Origin: Calliopsis andreniformis
Taxonomy: Eukaryota; Arthropoda; Insecta; Hymenoptera; Andrenidae
Length of the DNA: 64,000 nucleotides
Reading direction: 5' to 3'
Assembly: GCF_051401765.1 (NCBI RefSeq)
Contig: NW_027480480.1
Coordinates: 682,001-746,000 of the forward strand
Part shown: one piece after another, positions 1 through 12,644 of the stretch
Layout: every line of letters begins with the position of its first letter
Numbering within the stretch: the stretch's first letter is position 1
Made by a program: the position numbers and the translations under genes
The notes under the pieces: generated by a model
The model's input: the letters and a program-made list of their open reading frames with translations, nothing else
What the model was told of the DNA's origin: nothing
The model's database searches: none

Positions 1-33
1 GAGGTGTGAGGACAGAGGATTTAGGGTTGAGGA

Positions 34-720
34 TTGAGGATTGAGGATTGAGGATTGAGGATTGAAGATTGACGATTGGGTGTTGAGGATTGAGCATTGA
101 GGGTTGAGGATTGAGGATTGAGGATTGAGGATTGAGGATTGGGTATTGAGGATTGTAGAATGAGGATTGAGGATTGAGGATTGAGGATTGAGGGTTGAGG
201 ATTGAAGACTGAGTATTGAGGATTGAATGTTGAGGATTGAGGATTGAGGATTGAAGATTGAGGTTTGAGGATTGAGTATAGAGGATTGAAGAATGAGGAT
301 TGAGGATTGAGTATTGAGGATTGAGGATTGAAGATTGAGTATTGAGGATTGAAGGTTGAGGATTGAGTATTGAGGACTGAGGATTGAGGATTGAGAATTG
401 AGGATTGAGGATTGAGGATTGAGGATTGAAGATTCAGTATTGAGGATCGAAGATTGAGAGTTGAGGATTGAGGATTGAACATTGAGGAAAGAGTGCTGGG
501 GGTTGAGTGGTGAAAATTGATGTTTGTGGATACAGGTTGGAAGATTGCAGATTGAGTATTGAGTATCGAAAGCTGTGAATTGACGATATTCTATTGAGGA
601 TTGAGGAATGACAACTGATTGTTGAGGACTGAGGGCTGAAGTTTGAGGATTCAGGATTGAGGATTCAGAATTGAGGTTTGAGGACTGAGGATTGAGGATT
701 GAAGGTTGAGGATTGAGGAT
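34..720. repeat. Left-edge block, paralogous to about 6.6-7.2 kb
   Basis: This stretch carries the first M1 (landmark 521) of a subtype with GTGCTGGGGG, AAAATTGATG and TACAGGTTGG. The same subtype recurs at 7010 and 9038. From about 440 to 720 it matches 6930-7210 at an offset of 6489 bp (exactly 927 heptads). Further left the offset grows to about 6573, meaning this copy holds about 84 bp (12 heptads) more. Apart from heptamers I see nothing here. Confidence 0.7.
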
Positions 721-1737
721 TGAGGATTGAAGACTAAGGATTGGGTATTGAGAATTGAACATTGAGGATTGAGGGTTGAGCATTGAGGATTGAGAATTGA
801 AGAATGAGGATTGAGGATTGAAGGTTGAGGATTGAGGATTGAGAATTGAGGATTGAGGATTGATGATTGAGGATTGAAGATTCAGTATTGAGGATCGAAT
901 ATTGAGAGTTGAGGATTGAGGATTGAACATTGGGGACTGAGTGTTGAGGGTTGAGTGATGAGAATTCATGTTTGTGGAAAGAAATTTGAAGATTGCAGAT
1001 TGAGTATTGAGTATTGAAAGCTGTGAATTGATAATATTCTATTGAGCATAGAGGATTGACGTCTGATTGTTCAGGTCTGAGGTCTGAAGATTGAGGATTC
1101 AGGATTGAGGATTCAGGATTGAGGTTTGATGACTGAGGATTGAGGATTGAGGACTGAGGCATTAGGATTGAGGATTGAGGATTGAGGTTTGAGGATTGAG
1201 GGTTGAGGATTGAGGATTGGGGATTGAAAATTGAGTATTGAGGATTGAAGATTGAGGATTGGGTGTTGAGGATTGAAGAATGAGGATTGAGGGCTGAGGA
1301 TTGTGGATTGAGCATTGAAGATTGTGGATTAGGTATTGAGGATTGCAGATTGTGTATTGAGGATTGAAGATTGAGGGTTGTGGATTGAGGGTTGAGGACT
1401 GAGGATTGAGGATTGAAGATTGAGTATTGAGGACTGAATATTGAGGATTTAGGATTGATAATTGAGGTTTGAGGGTGAGGTCTGAGGGTTGAGGATTGAG
1501 GTTTGAGGGCTGAGGACTGAGAATTGAGGATTGAGGATTGAGAATGAGGGCTGAGAGTTGAGGATTGAGGTTTGAGGACTGAGGACTGAGGATTGAGGAT
1601 TGAGAATTGGGGATTGAGGATTGAGGATTGAAGATTCAGGATTGGGTATTGAGGATTGTAGAATGAGGATTGAGGATTGAGGACTGAGGATTGAGGATTG
1701 AGGATTGAATATTGAGGATTGAGGATTGAAGATTGAG
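721..1737. repeat. Heptamer mosaic with one M1
   Basis: Contains the M1 at 969 (GAATTCATG variant, giving an isolated GAATTC at 962-967) and several M4-like GAGAATGAGGG or GAGGGTGAGG register-shift sites near 1464-1550. The segment about 1380-1560 resembles 4760-4900. No gene or RNA signal is visible. Confidence 0.6.
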
Positions 1738-2292
1738 GATTGGGTATTGAGGATTGTAGAATGAGGTTTGAGGATTGTGGATTGAGGACTGAGGATTGAA
1801 GATTCAGTATTGAGGATTGAAGACTGACGACTGAGGATTGATGTCTGAAGATTGAGGATTCAGGATTGAGGATTCAGAATTGAGGTTTGAGGACTGAGGA
1901 TTGAGGATTGAAGATTGAGGAATGAGGATTGAGGATTGAGGATTGAAGACTGAGGATTGGGTATTGATGATTGAACACTGAGGATTGAGGGTTGAGGATT
2001 GAGGATTGAGGATTGACGATTGAGGATTGAGGAATGAGGATGAGGGCTGAGGATTGGGGATTGAGGTTTGAGGTCTGAGGACTGAGGATTGAGGATTGAG
2101 AATTGAGGATTGAGGATTGAAGATTGAAGACCGAGGATTGCGTATTGAGGATTGATGCCTGACGATTGAGGATTGAGAATTGAGGATTGAGGGTGAGGAT
2201 GCAGGATTGAAGATTGAGTATTGAGGATTGAAGATTGAGGATTGAGGATTGAGGATTGAGGATTGAGGGTTGAGTGTTGAGGATTGAGTATT

Positions 2293-2316
2293 GAATCCTG
2301 AGAATTCAGGATATTC
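2293..2316. repeat. M2 hairpin motif, alpha form (24 M2 copies in window)
   Basis: The motif contains the inverted repeat ATCCTGA-GAAT-TCAGGAT, a 7-bp stem with a 4-nt loop, flanked by GA and TC that could pair across a 2-nt bulge. It sits inside a conserved context, GAGTGTTGAGG then TATTGAATCC upstream and CTATTGAGTATTG downstream. M2 starts are at 2293, 4229, 5589, 11650, 12390, 14409, 15958, 19031, 20580, 25742, 27403, 30497, 32459, 38222, 39682, 40960, 42420, 43621, 49382, 51786, 54190, 57263, 59184 and 61571. Fourteen copies keep GAATTC (an EcoRI site, here at 2302-2307); ten carry GAGTTC instead. It remains in heptad phase on the - strand (ATATCCT, GAATTCT, CAGGATT). A protein-binding or cruciform role is possible but unproven; it may simply be three variant heptamers. 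Confidence 0.85.
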
Positions 2317-2467
2317 CGTTGAGTATTGAGAATTGAGGATTGATGGTTGAGTATTGAGGATTGGGGATTGAGGATTGAGGATTGAGTATTCAGGATTGAG
2401 GATTGAGGATTGAAGATTGAATATTGATGATTGAAGATTGAGGATCGAGGATTGAGGGTTGTGGATT

Positions 2468-2477
2468 GAGGACGAGG
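2468..2477. repeat. M3 module core with hexamer register shift (more than 40 copies)
   Basis: The core GAGGACGAGG sits in a fixed order of variant units: GAATATTGATGATTGAAG, then GGATCGAGG, GGGTTGTGG, the core, ACTGAGGGTTGAG and TATTGATGTTTGAGG. On the - strand the core includes CGTCCT, a 6-bp unit, so the heptad register slips by one base at each copy. M3 follows M2 by roughly 150-200 bp in most M2-bearing blocks but also occurs alone. Examples of core starts are 12565, 14584, 45376, 47588, 54721, 59777 and 62808. Rare core variants replace the last bases (GACGAAG near 5751 and 11813, GACGGGG near 32635 and 59360, GACGTGG near 62665). Confidence 0.8.
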
Positions 2478-3224
2478 ACTGAGGGTTGAGTATTGATGTT
2501 TGAGGACTGAGGATTGAGGATTGATGATTGAGGATTGAGAATTGAGGATTGAGGATTGAGGATTGAAGATTGAGTATTGGGTGTTGTGGATTGAAGAATG
2601 AGGATTGAGGATTGAGGATTGAGGATTGAAGATTGAAAATTGAGGATTGAGGATTGAGGATACAGGATTGAGGATTGAGGATTGAGGATTGAGTATTGAG
2701 GATTGAAGATTGAGGATTGGGAATTGAGGATTCAGGATTGATGATTGAAGATTGAGGATTGGGGACTGTGTGTTGAGGGTTCAGTGAAGAGAATTGATGT
2801 TTGTGGATAGAAATTTGAAAATTGCAGATTGAGTATTGAGTATTGAAAGCTGTGAATTGATGATATTCTATTGAGGATTGAGGATTGACACCTGATTGTT
2901 CAGGTCTGAGGTGTGAAGATTGAGGATTCAGGATTGAGGATTCAGAATTGAGGTTTGAGGACTGAAGATGGAGGGTTGAAGATTGAGGATTGAGGATTGA
3001 GGATTGAGGATCGAGTGTTGAAGATTGAGGATTGGGGACTGAGTGTTGAGGGTTGAATGATGAGAATTGACGTTTGTGGATAGAGATTTGAAGATTGCAG
3101 ATTGAGTATTGAGTATTGAATACTGTGAATTGACTATATTCCATTGACAATTGAGAATTGACAACTGATTGTTGAGGACTCAGTTCTGAAGGTTGAGGAT
3201 TCAGGATTGAGGATTCAGGTTTGA

Positions 3225-5060
3225 GCTTTGAGGACTGAGGATTGAGGATTGAGGATCGAGGATTGAGGATTGAGGATTGAGGATTGAGGACTGAAGATTG
3301 AGATTTGGGTATTGCGGATTGAACATTGATGATTGAGGATTGAGGATTCAGGATTGAGGATTGAGGACAGAAGATTGAATATTGATGATTGAAGATTGAG
3401 GATTGAGGATTGATGGTTGTGGATTGAGGACGAGGACTGAGAGTTGAGTATTGATGTTTGAGGTCTGAGGATTGAGGATTGAGGATTGAGAATTGAGGAT
3501 TGAGGATTGAGGATTTATGATTGAGGATTGGGTATTGAGGGTTGAAGAATCAGGATTGAGGATTGAGGATTGAGGATTGAGGATTGAAGACTGAGTATTG
3601 AGGATTGAAGATTGGGGATTGAGGATTGAGGATTCAGGATTGAGGATTGAGGATTGAGGATTGAAGATTGATTATTGTGGACTGAAGATTGAGGATTGAG
3701 GATTGAGGATCGAGGATTGAGGATTGAAGATTGAGGATTGGGGATTGACGATTGACGATTGAGGATTGAGTATTGAGGATTGAGAATTGAGGATTGATTA
3801 TTGAAGATTGAGTATTGAGGATTGAAGATTGAGGATTGAGGATTGAGGATTGAAGATTGAGGATGAGGGCTGAGGGTTGAGGATTGAGGTTTGAGGACTG
3901 AGGACTGAGGATTGAGGATTGAGAATTGACGATTGAGGATTGAGGATTGAAGATTGAGGATTTGGTATTGAGGATGGAAGAATGAGGATTGAGGATTGAG
4001 GATTGAGAATTGAGGATTGAAGATTGAGTATTGAGGATTGAAGCCTGACGATTGAGGATTGAGGATTGAGGATTGAGGATTGAAGACGGTGGATTGAAGA
4101 TTGAGTATTGAGGACTGAAGATTGAGGTTTGAGCGTTGAGTATTGATGATTGAGTATTGAGGATTGAAGATTGAGGATTGAGGATTGAGGATAGAGGATT
4201 GAGGGTTGAGTGTTGAGGTTTGAGTATTGAATCCTGAGAATTCAGGATATTCTGTTGAGTATTGAGAATTGAGGATTGATGTTTGAGTATTGAGGATTGG
4301 GGATTGAGGATTGAGGATTGAGTATTCAGGATTGAGGATTGAGGATTGAAGATTGAATATTGATGATTGAAGATTGAGGATCGAGGATTGAGTGTTGTGG
4401 ATTGAGGACGAGGACTGAGGGTTGAGTATTGATGTTTGAGGACTGACGATTGAGGATTGATGATTGAGGATTCAGAATTGAGGATTGAGGATTGAGGATT
4501 GAAGATTGAGTATTGGGTGTTGCGGATTGAAGAATGAGGATTGAGGATTGAGGATTGAGGATTGAGGATTGAAGATTGAGTATTTACGATTGAAGATTGA
4601 GGATTGAGGTCTGGGGATTGAGGATTAAGGATTGAAAATTGAGGATTGGGTGTTGAGGATTGAAGAATGAGGATTGAGGGCTGAGGATTGTGGATTGAGC
4701 ATTGAAGATTGAGGATTGGGTATTGAGGATTGAAGAATGAGGATTGAGGATTGAGGATTGAGGATTGAGTATTGAGGATTGAAGATTGAGGATTTAGGAT
4801 TGATAATTGAGGTTTGAGGGTGATGTCTGAGGGTTGAGGATTGAGGTTTGAGGGCTGAGGACTGAGAATTGAGGATTGAGGATTGAGAATGAGGGCTGAG
4901 GGTTGAGGATTGAGGTTTGAGGACTGTGGACTGAGGATTGAGGATTGAGAATTGAGGATTGAGGATTGAGGATTGAAGATTGATGATTCGGTATTGAGGA
5001 TTGTAGAATGAGGATCGAGGATTGAGGACTGAGGATTGAGGATTGAGTATTGAGGATTGA
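3225..5060. repeat. Heptamer mosaic; 3560-4140 recurs at 9540-10120
   Basis: GAAGACTGAG at 3586 and GAAGACGG at 4082 recur at 9568 and 10064, a constant offset of 5982 bp. An M2 alpha copy lies at 4229, followed by an M3. The remainder is plain variant heptamers with M4-type hexamers (GAGGATGAGGG, GAGGGTGATG). No other feature is seen. Confidence 0.65.
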
Positions 5061-5854
5061 AGATTGAGGTTTGAGGATTGAGTATTGAGGATTCAGGTCG
5101 GTGGATTGAGGATTGAGGATTGAGAATTGAGGATTGAGGATTGAGGATTGAAGTTTCAGGATTGGGTATTGAGGATTGGGTATTGAGGATTGAAGAATGA
5201 GGATTGAGGGTTGGGGATTGAAAATTGAGTATTGAGGATTGAAGATTGAGGTTTGAGGATTGAGTATTGAGGATTGAGGAATGAATATTGAGGATTGAGG
5301 ATTGAGGATTGAGGATTGAGGATTGAGGAATGAGGATTAAGGATTGAGGATTGGGGATTGAGGATCTAGGATTGGAGATTGATTATTGATGATTGAAGAT
5401 TGAGTATTGAGGATTGAGGATTGAGGATTGAGAATTGAGCATGAGGACTGAGGGTTGAGGATTGAGGATTGAGGATTGAGGGTTGAGGATTGAAGATTGT
5501 GTATTGTGGATTGAATATTGAGGATTGAGTATTGAGGATTGAGGATTGAGGATGAGGGCTGATGGTTGAGGGTTAAGGTTTGAGTATCGAATCCTGAGAA
5601 TTCAGGATATTCTATTGAGTATTGAGAAATGAGAATTGATAGTTGAGTATTGAGGATTGAGGTTTGAGTATTGAGGATTGAGGATTGAGTATTGAAGACT
5701 GAATATTGATGCTTGTAGATTGAGGATCGAGGATTGAGGGTTGTGGATTGAGGACGAAGACTGAGGGTTGAGTGTTGATGTTTGAGGTCTGTAGACTGGG
5801 GATTGAGGATTGAGAATTGAGGATTTAGGAGTGAGGATTGAAGATTGAGGATTG
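5061..5854. repeat. Block recurring at about 11121-11915
   Basis: The variant order, including GGTCGGTGG, the AGTTTCAGG run, the M2 at 5589 and the GACGAAG form of M3, recurs at an offset of 6061 bp (M2 at 11650). The match carries on rightward into the following block to about 6330, broken by small heptad-scale indels. Confidence 0.75.
5464..5563. repeat. M4 register-shift site (GAGGATGAGGG type), example
   Basis: Here GAGGATGAGGGCTGATGG interrupts the heptads; on the - strand it contains CATCCT, a 6-bp unit, moving the register by one base. Similar sites with GAGGATGAGGGCTGAGGG followed by GGTTTGAGGACTGAGG occur several tens of times, for example near 3853, 9844, 15083, 19705, 26599, 31660, 39392, 42130, 47723, 50902, 56379 and 62936. 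They are a main reason why long-range offsets are not multiples of seven. Confidence 0.7.
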
Positions 5855-7488
5855 GGTGTTGAGGATTGAAGAATGAGGATTGAGAATTGAGGATTGAGGA
5901 TTGAGGATTGAAGATTGAGTATTGAGGATTGAAGGTTGAGGATTGAGGTCGGTGGATTGAGGATTGAGTATAGAGCATTGAGGATTGAGGATTGAGGATT
6001 GAGTATTGAAGATTGAGTATTGAGGATTGAAGATTGAGGATTGAGGATTGAGGATTGAGGATTGAGGATTGAAGATTGAGAATTGGGGATTGAGGATTGA
6101 CGATTGAGGATTGAGTATTGAGGAGTGAGAATTGAGGATTGAGGATTGAAGATTGAGGATTGAGGATTGAAGATTGAGTATTGACGATTGAAGATTGAGG
6201 ACTGAGGATTGAGTGTTGAGGATTGAGGGCGAGTACTGAAGATTGAGGATTGAGGTTTGAAGATTGAGGATTGTGGATTGAGGAATGAGGATTGAGGATT
6301 GAGGATTGAGCATTGAGGATTGAAGGTTGAGTATTGAGGATAGAAAATTGAGGATTGAGGATTGAGGATTGAAGATTGAGGATTGGAGACGGAGTGTTGA
6401 GGGTTGAGTGATGAGAATTGATGTTTGTGGATAGAGATTTGAAGATTGCAGATTGAGTATTGAGCATTGAATGCTGTGAATTGATGACATTCTATTGAGG
6501 ATTCAGGACTGACAACTGATTGTTGAGGATTGAGACCTGAATATTGAGGTTTCAGTATTGAGGATTCAGGATTCAGGTTTGAGGACAGAGGATTGAGGGT
6601 TGAGGATTGAGGATTGAGGATTGAGGATTGAAGATTGACGATTGGGTGTTGAGGATTGAGCATTGAGGGTTGAGGATTGAGGATTGAGGATTGAGGATTG
6701 AGGATTGGGTATTGAGGATTGTAGAATGAGGATTGAGGATTGAGGATTGAGGATTGAGTGTTGAGGATTGAAGACTGAGTATTGAGGATTGAATGTTGAG
6801 GATTGAGGATTGAGGATTGAAGATTGAGTATTGAGGATTGAAGGTTGAGGATTGAGTATTGAGGATTGAGGATTGAGGATTGAGAATTGAGGATTGAGGA
6901 TTGAGGATTGAGGATTGAAGATTCAGTATTTCGGATCGAAGATTGAGAGTTGAGGATTGAGGATTGAACATTGAGGAAAGAGTGCTGGGGGTTGAGTGGT
7001 GAAAATTGATGTTTGTGGATACAGGTTGGAAGATTGCAGATTGAGTATTGAGTATCGAAAGCTGCGAATTGAGGATATTCTATTGAGGATTGAGGAATGA
7101 CAACTGATTGTTGAGGACTGAGGGCTGAAGTTTGAGGATTCAGGATTGAGGATTCAGAATTGAGGTTTGAGGACTGAGGATTGAGGATTGAAGGTTGAGG
7201 ATTGAGGATTGAGTGTTGAAGACTGAGGATTGAGGATTGAGGATTGAGGATCGAGTGTTGAACATTGAGGATTGGGGACTGAGTGTTGAGGGTTGAATGA
7301 TGAGAATTGATGTTTGTGGATAGAGATTTGAAGATTGCAGATGGAGTATTGAGTATTGAAAGCTGTGAGTTGATAATATTCTATTGATAATTGAGAATTG
7401 ACAACTGATTGTTGAGGACTGAGTTCTGAAGGTTGAGGATTCAGGATTGAGGATTCAGGTTTGAGTTTTGAGGACTGAGGATTGAGGA
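5855..7488. repeat. Duplicated block A, first copy
   Basis: Carries M1 copies at 6422, 7010 and 7311. It matches 7890-9516 at an offset of 2035 bp on the left (6422 to 8457) and 2028 bp on the right (7010 to 9038; 7311 to 9339), a one-heptad difference. The match begins near the GGTCGGTGG signature (5948 and 7983) and stops near 7488/9516, where one copy reads GAAGACGG and the other GAGGAGTGAGG. Confidence 0.8.
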
Positions 7489-7889
7489 TTGAAGACGGAG
7501 GATTGAAGATTGAGTATTGAGGACTGAAGATTGAGGTTTGAGCATTGAGTATTGATGATTGAGGATTGAGTATTGAGGATTGAGGGTTGAGGATTGAGGA
7601 TTGAGTATTGAGGATTGAAGAATGAGGATTAAGGATTGAGGATTGGGGATTGAGGATCTAGGATTGGAGATTGATTATTGAGGATTGAATATTGAGGATT
7701 GAGGATTGAGGATTGAGGATTGAGGATTGAGAATTGAGTATGAGGTCTGAGGATTGAGGATTGAGGATTGAGGACTGGGGATTGAGGATTGAATATTGAG
7801 TATTGAGGATTGAAGATTGAGGATTGAGGATTGAAGATTGAGGATTGGGTATTGAGGATTGTAGAATGAGGTTTGAGGATTGAGGATTG
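7489..7889. repeat. Spacer block X, recurring at about 10062-10463
   Basis: This stretch between the two copies of block A matches 10062-10463 at an offset of 2573 bp (GAGGATTGAGTATTGAGG at 7561 and 10134). It holds only variant heptamers and a GATCTAGG signature shared with several other blocks. Confidence 0.7.
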
Positions 7890-9516
7890 GGTATTGAGGA
7901 TTGAAGAATGAGGATTGAGAATTGAGGATTGAGGATTGAGGATTGAAGATTGAGTATTGAGGATTGAAGGTTGAGGATTGAGGTCGGTGGATTGAGGATT
8001 GAGTATAGAGCATTGAGGATTGAGGATTGAGGATTGAGTATTGAAGATTGAGTATTGAGGATTGAAGATTGAGGATTGAGGATTGAGGATTGAGGATTGA
8101 GGATTGAAGATTGAGAATTGGGGATTGAGGATTGACGATTGAGGATTGAGTATTGAGGAGTGAGAATTGAGGATTGAGGATTGAAGATTGAGGATTGAGG
8201 ATTGAATATTGAGTATTGACGATTGAAGATTGAGGACTGAGGATTGAGTGTTGAGGATTGAGGGCGAGGACTGAAGATTGAGGATTGAGGTTTGAAGATT
8301 GAGGATTGTGGATTGAGGAATGAGGATTGAGGATTGAGGATTGAGCATTGAGGATTGAAGGTTGAGTATTGAGGATTGAAAATTGAGGATTGAGGATTGA
8401 GGATTGAAGATTGAGGATTGGAGACGGAGTGTTGAGGGTTGAGTGATGAGAATTGATGTTTGTGGATAGAGATTTGAAGATTGCAGATTGAGTATTGAGC
8501 ATTGAATGCTGTGAATTGATGACATTCTATTGAGGATTGAGGACTGACAACTGATTGTTGAGGACTGAGACCAGAAGATTGAGGTTTCAGTATTGAGGAT
8601 TCAGGATTGAGGTTTGAGGACAGAGGATTGAGGGTTGAGGATTGAGGATTGAGGATTGAGGATTGAGGATTGAAGATTGACGATTGGGTGTTGAGGATTG
8701 AGCATTGAGGGTTGAGGATTGAGGATTGAGGATTGAGGATTGAGGATTGGGTATTGAGGATTGTAGAATGAGGATTGAGGATTGAGGATTGAGGATTGAG
8801 TGTTGAGGATTGAAGACTGAGTATTGAGGATTGAATGTTGAGGATTGAGGATTGAGGATTGAAGATTGAGTATTGAGGATTGAAGGTTGAGGATTGAGTA
8901 TTGAGGATTGAGGATTGAGGATTGAGGATTGAGGATTGAGGATTGAAGATTCAGTATTTCGGATCGAAGATTGAGAGTTGAGGATTGAGGATTGAACATT
9001 GAGGAAAGAGTGCTGGGGGTTTAGTGGTGAAAATTGATGTTTGTGGATACAGGTTGGAAGATTGCAGATTGAGTATTGAGTATCGAAAGCTGCGAATTGA
9101 GGATATTCTATTGAGGATTGAGGAATGACAACTGATTGTTGAGGACTGAGGGCTGAAGTTTGAGGATTCAGGATTGAGGATTCAGAATTGAGGTTTGAGG
9201 ACTGAGGATTGAGGATTGAAGGTTGAGGATTGAGGATTGAGGGTTGAAGACTGAGGATTGAGGATTGAGGATTGAGGATCGAGTGTTGAACATTGAGGAT
9301 TGGGGACTGAGTGTTGAGGGTTGAATGATGAGAATTGATGTTTGTGGATAGAGATTTGAAGATTGCAGATTGAGTATTGAGTATTGAAAGCTGTGAATTG
9401 ATAATATTCTATTGATAATTGAGAATTGACAACTGATTGTTGAGGACTGAGTTCTGAAGGTTGAGGATTCAGGATTGAGGATTCAGGTTTGAGTTTTGAG
9501 GACTGAGGATTGAGGA
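7890..9516. repeat. Duplicated block A, second copy
   Basis: Second copy of 5855-7488, with M1 at 8457, 9038 and 9339. Differences seen include the loss of one heptad and single-base changes such as TTTAGTGG near 9020 where the first copy has TTGAGTGG. Confidence 0.8.
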
Positions 9517-10463
9517 GTGAGGATCGAGGATTGAGGATTGAGGATTGAGGATTGAGGATTGAGGATTGAAGACTGAGTATTGAGGATTGAAGATTGGGGA
9601 TTGAGGATTGAGGATTCAGGATTGAGGATTGAGGATTGAGGATTGAAGATTGATTATTGTGGACTGAAGATTGAGGATTGAGGATTGAGGATCGAGGATT
9701 GAGGATTGAAGATTGAGGATTGGGGATTGACGATTGACGATTGAGGATTGAGTATTGAGGATTGAGAATTGAGGATTGATTATTGAAGATTGAGTATTGA
9801 GGATTGAAGATTGAGGATTGAGGATTGAGGATTGAAGATTGAGGATGAGGGCTGAGGGTTGAGGATTGAGGTTTGAGGACTGAGGACTGAGGATTGAGGA
9901 TTGAGAATTGACGATTGAGGATTGAGGATTGAAGATTGAGGATTTGGTATTGAGGATTGAAGAATGAGGATTGAGGATTGAGGATTGAGAATTGAGGATT
10001 GAAGATTGAGTATTGAGGATTGAAGCCTGACGATTGAGGATTGAGGATTGAGGATTGAGGATTGAAGACGGAGGATTGAAGATTGAGTATTGAGGACTGA
10101 AGATTGAGGTTTGAGCATTGAGTATTGATGATTGAGGATTGAGTATTGAGGATTGAGGGTTGAGGATTGAGGATTGAGTATTGAGGATTGAAGAATGAGG
10201 ATTAAGGATTGAGGATTGGGGATTGAGGATCTAGGATTGGAGATTGATTATTGAGGATTGAATATTGAGGATTGAGGATTGAGGATTGAGGATTGAGGAT
10301 TGAGAATTGAGTATGAGGTCTGAGGATTGAGGATTGAGGATTGAGGACTGGGTATTGAGGATTGAATATTGAGTATTGAGGATTGAAGATTGAGGATTGA
10401 GGATTGAAGATTGAGGATTGGGTATTGAGGATTGTAGAATGAGGTTTGAGGATTGAGGATTGG
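9517..10463. repeat. Mosaic of earlier blocks (3.6-4.1 kb and spacer X)
   Basis: The left part (to about 10061) matches 3560-4140 at offset 5982; the right part (10062-10463) matches spacer X at offset 2573. The two sources join at the GAAGACGG heptads. Only variant heptamers are present. Confidence 0.65.
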
Positions 10464-12644
10464 GTATTGAGGATTGTAGAATGAGGATTGAGGATTGAGG
10501 ATTGAAGATTGGGTATTGAGGATTGAAACCTGACGATTGAGGATTGAGGATTGAGGACTAAGGATAGAGGATGGAGGATTGAAGATTGAGTATTGAGGAT
10601 TGAAGATTGAGGATTGAGGATTAGGGATTGAGGATCGAGTGTTGAAGATTGAGGATTGGGGACTGAGTGTTGAGGGTTGAATTATGAGAATTGATGTTTG
10701 TGGATAGAGATTTGAAGATTGCAGATTGAGTATTGAGTATTGAAAGCTGTGAGTTGATTATATTCTATTGATAATTGAAAATTGACAACCGATTGTTGAG
10801 GACTGAGTTCTGAAGGTTGAGGATTCAGGATTGAGGATTCAGGTTTGAGTTTTGAGGACTGAGGATTGAGGAGTGAGGATCGAGGATTGAGGGTTGAGGA
10901 TTGAGGACTGAAGATTGAGGATTCAGGATTGAGGATTCAGGATTGATGTTTGATGACTGAGGATTGAGGATTGAGGATTGAAGAATGAGGATTGAGGATT
11001 GAGGATTGAGGACTGAGGATTGGAAATTGAGTATTGAGGATTGAAGCCTGACGATTGAGGATTGAGGATTCAGGATTGAGGATTGAGGACGGAGGATTGA
11101 AGATTGAGTATTGAGGATTGAAGATTGAGGTTTGAGGATTGAGTATTGAGGATTGAGGTCGGTGGATTGAGGATTGAGGATTGAGAATTGAGGATTGAGG
11201 ATTGAGGATTGAAGTTTCAGGATTGGGTATTGAGGATTGGGTATTGAGGATTGAAGAATGAGGATTGAGGATTGGGGATTGAAAATTGAGTATTGAGGAT
11301 TGAAGATTGAGGTTTGTGGATTGAGTATTGAGGATTGAGGAAAGAGTATTGAGGATTGAGGATTGAGGATTGAGGATTGAGGATTGAGGAATGAGGATTA
11401 AGGATTGAGGATTGGGGATTGAGGATCTAGGATTGGAGATTGATTATTGATGATTGAAGATTGAGTATTGAGGATTGAGGATTGAGGATTGAGAATTGAG
11501 CATGAGGACTGAGGGTTGAGGATTGAGGATTGAGGATTGAGGGTTGAGGATTGAAGATTGTGTATTGTGGATTGAATATTGAGGATTGAGGATTGAGGAT
11601 TGAGGATTGAGGATGAGGGCTGATGGTTGAGGGTTAAGGTTTGAGTATCGAATCCTGAGAATTCAGGATATTCTATTGAGTATTGAGAATTGAGAATTGA
11701 TAGTTGAGTATTGAGGATTGAGGTTTGAGTATTGAGGATTGAGGATTGAGTATTGAAGACTGAATATTGATGCTTGTAGATTGAGGATCGAGGATTGAGG
11801 GTTGTGGATTGAGGACGAAGACTGAGGGTTGAGTGTTGATGTTTGAGGTCTGTAGACTGGGGATTGAGGATTGAGAATTGAGGATTTAGGAGTGAGGATT
11901 GAAGATTGAGGATTGGGTGGTGAGGATTGAAGAATGAGGATTGAGAATTGAGGATTGAGGATTGAGGATTGAAGATTGAGTATTGAGGATTGAAGGTTGA
12001 GGATTGAGGTCGGTGGATTGAGGATTGAGGATTGAGCATTGAGGATTGAGGATTGAGGATTGAGTATTGAAGATTGAGTATTGAGGATTGAAGATTGAGG
12101 ATTGAGGATTGAGGATTGAGGATTGAGGATTGAAGATTGAGAATTGGGGATAGAGGATTGACGATTGAGGATTGAGTATTGAGGAGTGAGAATTGAGGAT
12201 TGAGGATTGAAGATTGAGGATTGATGATTGAAGATTGAGTATTGACGATTGAAGATTGAGGACTGAGGATTGAGGGCGAGGACTGAAGATTGCGGATTGA
12301 GGTTTGAAGATTGAGGATTGTGGATTGAGGAATGAGGATTGAGGATTGAGGATTGAGGATTGAGGGTTGAGTGTTGAGGATTGAGTATTGAATCCTGAGA
12401 ATTCAGGATATTCCGTTGATTATTGAGAATTGAGGATTGATGGTTGAGTATTGAGGATTGGGGATTGAGGATTGAGGATTGAGTATTCAGGATTGAGGAT
12501 TGAGGATTGAAGATTGAATATTGATGATTGAAGATTGAGGATCGAGGATTGAGGGTTGTGGATTGAGGACGAGGACTGAGGGTTGAGTATTGATGTTTGA
12601 GGACTGAGGATTGAGGATTGATGATTGAGGATTGAGAATTGAGG
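10464..12644. repeat. Mosaic with M1, two M2 and the second copy of 5.06-6.3 kb
   Basis: M1 at 10695 (TTGAATTATGAG variant, related to 7311 and 9339), then 11121-12350 matching 5061-6330 at offset about 6061 with a 14-bp deletion near 12264. M2 copies at 11650 and 12390 are only 740 bp apart. From about 12350 to 12644 the sequence matches 2250-2550 (offset 10097). Confidence 0.7.

Larger units (their letters stand above)
1738..3224. repeat. Mosaic block shared with 13855-14745 and 18477-19367
   Basis: From about 1738 to 2630 the variant order matches 13855-14745 at an offset of 12116 bp (M2 at 2293 and 14409; M3 core at 2468 and 14584), and therefore also the second copy 4622 bp further right. 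The part around M2 also matches 12390 at an offset of 10097. From about 2640 to 2900 the match switches to 13070-13330 (offset 10432, M1 at 2798 and 13230). A second M1 is at 3071. One window segment thus corresponds to two different parts of the later duplication unit in a different order. Confidence 0.7.

Noticed and set aside
3..27. TTTAGGG heptamer at 20-26, suggesting plant-type telomeric repeat
   Set aside because: It is a lone variant unit; the surrounding array is ATTGAGG and no run of TTTAGGG exists.
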